A stretch of DNA of 28,979 nucleotides from Guillardia theta CCMP2712 (lineage: Eukaryota > Cryptophyceae > Pyrenomonadales > Geminigeraceae). The notes below the pieces were generated by a model. That model was given only the letters and a program-made list of their open reading frames with translations, was not told the DNA's origin and ran no database searches. Positions 22,059 through 28,979 of this stretch are shown piece after piece. The stretch spans positions 669,239-698,217 of the forward strand of contig NW_005434651.1 in NCBI RefSeq assembly GCF_000315625.1, read 5' to 3'. Within the stretch, counting starts at the first letter, position 1, and each line of letters begins with the position of its first letter. The position numbers and the translations under genes are program-made.

Positions 22059-24120
22059 ATGCCGAGGAAGAGAAAACGAATTACAGATGATTCAGACAAC
22101 GGTCAAGAAATAAGTTATTCAAAACCATTCACGAGAGTCGTCAAATGTGGGTTATACTCGAGACTCAAGGTAGAGAACAGATCGATTTTAGACGTGATCG
22201 ACAGATGGGTATTACATATCAGTCAGATCACATCAAGAGGCAGTATGATATTCAACTGTTTTCTGATATGGGGCAGGGATACAGGGAATTTACGATATGT
22301 AGTAGATGAAATCAAGAGAGCCAAATCGACCTTTTTCTGGAATGTTTTTACACTTGGAATGGAACAACATAGCCGTACAGATAACAAGTATCCAACTCTA
22401 CAACGTTTCTGGTCAGAGAAAAGACATCTTTTCGTTGATTTATGTAGAATTCGAGGAGACTCGCAAGCTATTGTATTCGCTGCAAATCAATATGGAACGA
22501 ATTTCTACCAAGACCTGAAAGCAAATTTTACAAACCGATTGGAAAAGTTCATTGCCGAATTCTGCAAAGGAGAGTTACATATTAACCATCAGCAAGAAAT
22601 CGAAGACGTGAAGAATGTATTGTTTCAAAGGAAAGATTACGAGTTGAAGACAGAAGTGTTTAACAGGAATAATTCACAGCAGATAGGAACCTTCATCGAC
22701 CATATGAAACAACTAATTGGATTATCGGGGGACGAAGATCTTTTTAGTTTCAAATATGACAAATTTGATCATAGGTTGCAGAAAAATCTGTTTGAGATAA
22801 TCGAGACACACATGTTCATGTTGAAGTTCTTCGAAGATCGTGGTCTCTCGAAAAAAACATTCAAGGCAGCACCAATGTCGAAATTCGGCAGAAAACATCT
22901 AACAATCGATAATGATGTGATGTATTACATTTTGAAAGAAGCGAACAGTTTGAAACCGGGAGAAGATAAAAAATCGTTCATGAGAATAGATCAAACTTTG
23001 GAGAACTCTAGGAATTTCAGAAGGATTTTCGACTGTTCGAATCTGTTCAGAGATCAGAGAGAGGAGATTACAAGTATCACGACAGACGGTGTATCGGTTT
23101 GTTTTCGATTCACGCTGATTGTCAAAACAATCGATGGACTCGAACAGGAACCTTCATTGCGCACTACCAAATGGCTTGCCGATAGAAAAAGGGCTGAACG
23201 GAAATCGGCGAAGAAGATATCAATTTCATACAAAGTATTACATGAAAATTCAGAATACCAAAGAGAGATCGAAGAATGTAAAAATTGCCCAAGGGTAATT
23301 GCGATCGACCCTGGGAGGAGCGTCATTATATCGGCCGTCGAACAATTCAGAGATGATCAACAAATAATCAGAAAAAGATTTCAGTTTTCGAGAAAACAAT
23401 ATTATCACGAGTCACATCTGAATCGCAATAAAAAGAAAAGAAAGACGTGGGATCAAGATATTCAATCGACATTGCACTATCTCAAGGGGTTCTCGAGTAA
23501 GTCTGGCGGCAGTCTATCAAGATTCGAAGACTATCTTCTTGCAGTTACAAGGCATTGGGAGGAGTTAACTTCGCATTATTCAAAGCGAAAATACGCCAGG
23601 ATGAAATTCGACATCTACATTTCGAAACGAAAGTCAGTCGACAGGTTTATCCGTACAATGAAAGGAAAGGGAGAAATAGAACCTGTTATCGCATATGGAA
23701 ATGCAAGGTTCCCGTCTACAGGACGTCGAGGAGAAAGGCCTGTACCGGTCAGGTGGATAAGAAGAAGATTCGAGGATCACTACAGAGTCGTAGATGTTGA
23801 CGAATACCGTACTACCAAGTGCTGTAACGATTGTGGTTCTGAGCTCGATGTGCTTCGACGGATTGAAAATACAGGGAAAGAACCAGACGAGACCTGTAGG
23901 TTGAAAACAAGGAAAAGTGAAGTACGAGGATTGAAATTTTGCAGATCATCGAGGTAATGTCAAGTTTTGTATACTCCTGTAATTCACCTTTTCATCTAAC
24001 TGTTATCGTGACAGCTGTAAAGGAAAGCCGATCAAATCCAGGGACTTGAATGCTGCACTGAATATACTCACTTGTTTCAATGTGTTTCCTGAAAGACCGA
24101 ATCACCTACGTCGCCCCTGA
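22059..24120 (+). CDS. Fanzor: eukaryotic TnpB-like RNA-guided DNA endonuclease
   Basis: Fanzor proteins are eukaryotic relatives of TnpB and Cas12 that cut DNA under the direction of an RNA encoded beside the gene. Two exons (22059-23953, 24015-24120) with a 61-bp GTAATG...GACAG intron give 2001 nt, or 666 aa. The N-terminus is basic (MPRKRKR), suiting a nuclear localisation signal. Residues about 20-400 match the position of the RNA/DNA-binding lobe. RuvC-I is VIAIDPGRSVIISAVEQ with D417. The RuvC-II region reads IAYGNARFPSTG, without the usual ED pair. A zinc ribbon follows (KCCNDCG, C589 and C592; then C628 and C633, CRSSSC). RuvC-III is KSRDLNAALNI with D642. E582 in VDVDEYRTTKCC is the likely relocated catalytic Glu. 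The frame is intact, and its AT-rich codons (AGA, AAA, ATA) differ sharply from neighbouring genes, which suggests arrival by transposition or transfer. Unspliced, translation would stop at 23957, before RuvC-III. Confidence 0.93.
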
Positions 24121-24805
24121 GGTGAATTCAATGATTGTTGTCGCCCCCTCCCTACCCAGACTGCGTCCCTCGGGACTCGATGCCTAATTCCCTGCCTGCC
24201 TGCCTGCCCGGTGCCTGCCTCCATTATGATCCGATGTTTACGACATGTGATCATTGAAGTGACTGACTGGCATCATTTGGTAGGATTCATGTAAGGCTCC
24301 AACAACATCCGAAGACAATTTGGCAAAAAAAACAACTGCCGTTGTATGACGGAGAGTCGCGGCTCTCAATCATACGACGGCAGTTCTGTGCGAAAACTTA
24401 GTTCGTCGTTCAGAAGGGTATTCACATATTCCGTCACATCATGAGGAGAGTACCCGTGGTAGATAGATTCGTGGCGTTTATCTATTATTGCTTGTCAGAT
24501 AACCTGCTGCCATCCCAATTTCTCTGAGGCGAATCTGTCGAAATAAAGGGGGTAGGTGGGGTTATTTCTCCTACAGGGGTAGGTACTAAAGGAATGGATG
24601 GGGTAGTACAGAAAGTATTGAGATGCTATTCATATGGGTAGGGGTAAGTACCCCTATCATCATTTCTCTATGGTTGTTGCTATAAAGGATTTTCCCATAG
24701 GGGTAGGGTCATTCTTTCACCACCCCAGCTGAGAACCAGGGTCAGAGCGCCTAGTAGAGGGGGTAGGGGTGAGGGTGCGGGGGTGACGGCAGGGATTCAT
24801 CAGGG
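24121..24805. other. Intergenic between the Fanzor and M13 peptidase genes
   Basis: Apart from the hairpin, this holds a TGCC tract (24194-24225), an imperfect palindrome around 24228-24255, and a segment (24545-24785) dense in GGGGTAGG motifs, the reverse of the CCCCACC motifs left of the Fanzor gene. TATAAA at 24681-24686 is a possible core promoter for the peptidase. Confidence 0.45.
24334..24385 (+). ncRNA. Long hairpin downstream of Fanzor, candidate guide-RNA scaffold or element end
   Basis: AACTGCCGTTGTATGA (24334-24349) pairs over 16 bp with TCATACGACGGCAGTT (24370-24385), with one G-U pair. Inside it GAGAG (24352-24356) pairs with CTCTC (24363-24367), so an almost continuous hairpin of about 21 bp closes with a short loop. 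It begins 214 bases after the Fanzor stop codon on the same strand. TnpB and Fanzor guide RNAs are made from just this place, the 3' end of the element, with the guide lying immediately beyond the right end. Expression has not been seen, so the RNA call is inference; the structure itself is certain. Confidence 0.5.
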
Positions 24806-27800
24806 ATGGACTACGAGTTCATGGGCGGTAAGCGGTCGGACTATGGCGCCATCGAGCAGGTGAGGAGGAGGAAGGAGGAGGGACACGGAATCATATCATG
24901 GACATGCAAAGATCTGAGCCGCGCCAGAGGGAAGAAAGTTTCTTGTCGGCATGCACAGACCTGTCACGACCCTGACCACGTTGATGATGTGTCACTCGAC
25001 CTGCCGTGATCTTGACAAGTTACTTGACGTAGTAACATGCTTGATGGTTGTTTCTTGCCTGTCCTGTATGTGATCTGATGCTGGGAAAGCTTTGAGCTCC
25101 CCCAACGGTGATGTGAGATGAGCTTGCCACGTGGTAGTGATGACGAGCCGTTGCGAAAAGCTCCATGGCGGTGATCCCTCCCTGTGTGAGCGAGAAGGAC
25201 GGCCTCTCCTCGCCTCTGGAAAAAGCGAACTTGATATGTCTGCCACCTTCATGTTCTGCTATCGCATCATGATGTCCACTTGCCCTTCTGAATGTTTCGG
25301 AAATAGATGGAAGGGCAAAGGAGCGCTGGGCAGCGGAGCGCCGGAAGCTCGTCAAAGAGAAAAAGTGGAGGGCGAGGAAGCTCGACTGAACACGGCTTTC
25401 TAGCCGAGATGGGACTTGGATGCGGTCCCAACACCTGGAAGACGACGACGGTGTGCGTCTGCTTCTTCATAGGGATCACGATCATGGTGACCGCCTGGAT
25501 GGACACTTGCGTCCCTTTCTGCGGAGCCAAGGAGAAGAAGTCCGGGCTGTGGAAGGATGCATGGAAGAACCAGACCATTCCGAGCGACATGCAGAGCTCC
25601 ATGGACACGTCGGTCGACCCTTGCGACGACTTCTACAAGTTTGCATGCGGGGGGTTCATCGACAACACTGGGATCAAGCCCGATCAGGCTGGCAACGATG
25701 ATGGAGGGAGGGCTGCTGGTGACGTGGTTGTCCAGGTGGAGTGGGCGAAGGCATGGGATGGAGTTGAGAGCAGGATCAGCAAGGAGCTCAGGTCTGCTGT
25801 TGAGAAGGATACGGGCAAGGTGATTCCCCCCTCCTCCTCTTCCTCCTCCTCTTCCTCCTCCTCCTCATCTTGACATTGCCATCAGGCTGGCACGTTTTTC
25901 CGCGCCTGCATGGATACCAAGACGATCGAGTCCCTTGGAGCAACTCCTCTCAAGGTGGTCTCGACATCTTGACTCGTTCTGGTTGCTAACGGTCGATCCA
26001 GCCATACCTGGACATGATTGACGGCATCAACACACATGATGATCTTGTTGCCGCCATTGCAAAGCTCCAGGTTATACTGCAAGTTGTCTTCCTCCTTTGG
26101 AAATCTCTGAGCCTCTTGCAGAAAATCAGTGTGGCTGTGTACTTCGATTGGCAGGTTGGTCATCTCAAAATCTAACAATGGAATGGGAATTGGAATGATA
26201 ATGATGATGACGATGACGATGATAACTATGCCTCTGAAGATGCTGAAGATATTTTTCTTCATAGGTGATGGCGGATCCAACGGATCCAACGAGATACGTT
26301 TTTGCCATCCTTGACTCTGGCCTCACTCTCCCCGATGTGAAATGATCTTGTTGTGTAACGGGCCAATCTGAATCCGCAAGCCAGGCAAAGATGTACACTG
26401 ATTCATCTCCAGAGTTTGAAAAGATCAGAAGGCAGTACAAGAAAGTGAGAGAGGAGAAGGTTTCCCATCTGTGATCTAACTCAAAAATGCTGCAGGTTGT
26501 AGAGAGAGTTTTGCAGCTTACGGGCTTGAATCCAGTGCAGGCAGAACAATCATGGGCCCCTTCTTTCAGTCTCTGAAATGAACTTGGCAGGCGAAGGCTG
26601 CCGCCGCTGATGCCTTGTCCGTGGAGACAGCAATAGCAAAGGTAAGAGGAAGGGTGCAGATATTGTACCTTCATCGCTCTTCTCCTACTTCTCATCCCTC
26701 CTCTAATCGCTTCTCTGCTCCTCAATGTTCCCCACTCTCCTATTGATGCTCTTGCAGCACACTCTTCCGGACGATCTTCTCCGAACGGCTAAAGCTAAAC
26801 ATTACAACATGGCCGACCTGAACAAACTCGGTGCTTTCCTTGTCGCCCAACCCGATTGCTGGTCCTGACCTATTTGCCAGCTCCCAAGCTTGGCTTTCCT
26901 ACCATCATCAAGTTGATGGGAGGGCCCCACGTCGGCAAGACAACAGACAACATACTGTGCAAGGATTCCCAATTCCTCGAGGTAAACGCTACTGTACCGC
27001 TTCAGCCTTGTCACGCTGCCGCCGACAGGGTCTCTCGTCGATCATGTCGAGCCCAACCTTCTGGGCCCACAAGGCGTACCTTCGTTTCAAGGTCTCACCC
27101 TGTGGAGGCAGGAGGGAGAGGCTCTGATGGCGCCCGCCAGGTTGCCTACGGACTCGGTTCCGACCTCTCGTCGGAGTTTCTCAAGCAAGGACTTGAGGTC
27201 TTCACTGACGACGACCGGACGGCCCAGGCTGACTTGCTGAGTCTGACGCAGGTCGGGCACATTCTGACCGGAGTTATGCACGAGACGCCAAGGTGGCGCA
27301 AGTGCTACGACAGTACAAAGAGCAACCTTCCAGATGAGGTGAGGGGCCAAGGCTGAAGGATGAAACATCCCCCACCTCGCCCTCCTCGCCCCTCCGCCTT
27401 CTCGTTGTGACTTACCTTTCCGCCTGAAACACCTGCGATTCCTCTTTGTTGCCTTTCCTTGTCGTGATTCTTCTTCTCCCCCCCCTCCCTCCCTCCCTCC
27501 CTCCCTCCCTCCCTCCCTCCCTCCCTCCCTCCCTCATTCATTTCCTCCCTGTTGACCTCCTGCTCTCTGACTTGAAGATTCAGGTCGCCAAGATATTCGT
27601 CAAGAAATACCTTCCCAAGCAGAACATCGATGTGGCGGAGGAGATGCTGCAGAGCATTCGATTGCAATTCAAGAAGGTAGGGAGAAGAGAAGCACTGAGG
27701 AGCAGGAGCAGGACGAGAGAGGCAAGGGAAAGAACAGCAAGGGACCTTGGAGGAGGGACGGATTGAACAGGGAGAGGGAGGGATGGAGGGAGGAAGGGAT

Positions 27801-28979
27801 GGAGGGAAGGGAAGGGAAGGGAAGGGAAGGGAGAGACAGAGAGACAGAAGGAGGAGGAGGAGAGGAGGAGGTGTATTGAAGAGGTTTGCAGGTCATGGCA
27901 AATGAAGATTGGATGGAGCCTGCGACCAGAAAGCTGGCGATCCAGAAGCTCGACAACATGTTCATCCAGGTGATACACCCTCCTCCTTTCCGCCCCTCCT
28001 TCCTCTCGTTTCATCCTCCTCATCCCCTCCTCCCTCCTCCCTCCTCCCTCCTCCCTCCTCCCTCCTCCCTCCTTCCTATTTCTTGTTCTCCTCCTACCCC
28101 CCACCTCCTCCCTCTTCCTCTCTCCTTCTCTCCTCCTCTCGTTGCTCCTCATTTCGTCCCGTTGTGTCTGATTTGCCTTGGGCTCTATCAGGTGGGGCAC
28201 GGCAAGTGGCAGGACTATGACTTCGCCGTCACCGAACATTCTTTCCTCAACAACACCAACAATGCGAAGAGATGGATTATTCAAAGTCAGTCCTTCTCTA
28301 CATCATCTTGCTCCTGCTCCTGCTCCTGCTTCTGCTCCTCTTCCTGCTCCTGCTCCCATTCATTCTGATCCCTTCCCTTCTCTTCCTGCTGCTGCTACTT
28401 TTGCTGTTGTTCGTAATCCTCGTCATTCATCCTGCTCTGTCTGCTCCTCGCCCTTCTCGTCCACTCTCATCCTTCTCTTCCTCTCTCACTACCTCTGCAG
28501 GAGCCATCGAGCGTCTCGCCAAGCCTGTAGACCGAGAGCGATGGGGCAGCATGGACCCGACGCAGGTCGACGGCTCCTACGCGCGCCAGGTGAAGCAGCT
28601 AGTGACCGATAAGAGGAGGGGAGGCAGCTCGCGATCAGCTGGAGAGGGAGCATGGTGGAGGCGGAAGAGGACGAGGGGAGGGAGGGGAGAGGCGGGGAGG
28701 AGGGAGAGAGGAGAAGGAGGAGGAGCTGAGAAGCGTTCAGGTGAACGGCGTGTTTGTTCCCGGAGATCTGCTGCAGTTGGATGCACTGCTACGTCAACGA
28801 GAGGCTACTCTCCTGTATAGGTCGAGCGTGGGCTTCATCATCGGTCCTCTGCAGGAAGCGAACCTTGTACAAAAGTGCCTTGGCCACTTATGGATCTGTT
28901 AGACCACCTGAGGGGAGTAAAGAGAAGGTCACATGGGAGAATTCTGTTCCTCTGGTTCGGCTATGGGACACAGTGGGGA
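24806..28979 (+). CDS. M13 (neprilysin/endothelin-converting type) metallopeptidase, partial
   Basis: M13 enzymes are type II membrane zinc peptidases that trim peptides outside the cell or in the lumen. At least 19 exons are seen, starting with MDYEFMGGKRSDYGAIEQ (24806-24859). Exon 2 (25307-25819) gives a basic cytosolic part, one transmembrane helix (TTVCVCFFIGITIMVTAW) and the family's opening motif (SVDPCDDFYKFACGGFIDN). Exons 3-13 (25886-27338) include FRACMDTKTIESLG, MADPTDPTRYVFAILDSGL and HETPRWRKCYDS. Exons 14-19 (27584 onward) include DWMEPATRKLAIQKLDNM, ERWGSMDPTQVDGSYARQ and VNGVFVPGDLLQ, which precede the zinc site in the family. Phases agree along the chain. One intron (26541-26590) appears to use a GC donor. 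The window ends before HExxH, so the catalytic residues cannot be checked. The last exon runs open from about 28856 to the edge. Confidence 0.85.
25827..25874. repeat. (TCC)n microsatellite in M13 intron 2
   Basis: About 45 bases of TCC/TTC repeat fill most of the short intron after the exon encoding the transmembrane helix. Confidence 0.8.
27481..27535. repeat. (CCCT)n microsatellite in an M13 intron
   Basis: Thirteen nearly perfect CCCT units lie in the polypyrimidine-rich intron 27339-27583. Confidence 0.9.
27801..27832. repeat. (GGGAA)n microsatellite in an M13 intron
   Basis: Six GGGAA units inside a purine-rich intron (27677-27891). Confidence 0.8.
28026..28072. repeat. (CTCCTCC)n microsatellite in an M13 intron
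   Basis: Heptameric CTCCTCC/CTCCCTC units in the intron 27970-28191. Confidence 0.8.
28309..28356. repeat. (CTGCTC)n hexanucleotide repeat in an M13 intron
   Basis: About seven degenerate copies of the same hexamer found in two ArfGAP introns and, reverse-complemented, at 16731-16958. Confidence 0.75.

Noticed and set aside
24194-24225. Possible CRISPR-like or satellite array after Fanzor
   Set aside because: It is a short (TGCC)n microsatellite without spacers.

Overview
This is a window of a eukaryotic nuclear genome, most likely from a cryptophyte alga such as Guillardia theta. The genes are split by many short (about 30-250 bp) GT-AG introns, often filled with polypyrimidine or hexanucleotide microsatellites. 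They use a GC-rich third codon position. Two proteins begin with a signal peptide followed directly by a transit-peptide-like stretch starting with Phe (...VSAF-SS...), the usual presequence of plastids derived from red algae by secondary endosymbiosis. The species is inferred from these traits; no database could be searched.

Layout, left to right. (1) 893-5355, minus: a 17-exon-or-so ACAP-type ArfGAP with BAR, PH, ArfGAP zinc finger and ankyrin repeats. (2) 5783-7024, plus: a nine-exon AIG2-like (gamma-glutamylcyclotransferase-fold) protein with a plastid presequence, separated from gene 1 by a divergent promoter region of about 430 bp. (3) 7350-7421, minus: tRNA-Ala(AGC). (4) 7851-8621, plus: an intronless plastid-targeted glutathione peroxidase whose catalytic residue is encoded by an in-frame TGA, so it is probably a selenoprotein. 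(5) 8882-9997, minus: an unrecognised protein of 253 aa with a charged coiled-coil part. (6) 10832-11631, plus: a small secreted Cys-rich protein resembling a Frizzled-type CRD. (7) 11922-12488, minus: a weakly supported hypothetical gene. (8) 12.5-14.3 kb: a gene-poor stretch with a very GC-rich inverted element and a long ATG/GAG microsatellite. (9) 14366-16345, minus: a MORN-repeat protein. (10) 17363-19700, plus: a secretory-pathway glycosyltransferase of the Fringe/GT31 type in nine exons. (11) 19.8-21.0 kb: a possible hypothetical exon, a second GC-rich island and AT-rich DNA. (12) 21131-21675, minus: a small type I membrane protein with an acidic run. (13) 22059-24120, plus: an apparently intact Fanzor (eukaryotic TnpB-like RNA-guided nuclease), strikingly AT-rich compared with its neighbours, followed by a long perfect hairpin at 24334-24385. 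(14) 24806 to the right edge, plus: an M13 (neprilysin-type) membrane metallopeptidase, cut by the window before its HExxH zinc site.

Most of the window is ordinary housekeeping and endomembrane content (vesicle traffic, redox defence, glycosylation, ectopeptidase), and the genes do not form one pathway. The exceptional locus is the Fanzor unit. It has a nuclear-localisation-like N-terminus, all RuvC pieces and a zinc ribbon. A 61-bp intron separates the two halves of the zinc ribbon and must be removed to attach RuvC-III. A structured non-coding segment lies just downstream, where guide RNAs of such systems are encoded. Gene models were assembled by hand from reading-frame homology, GT/AG signals and phase agreement; for genes 2, 5, 6, 10 and 13 the summed exon lengths are exact multiples of three.
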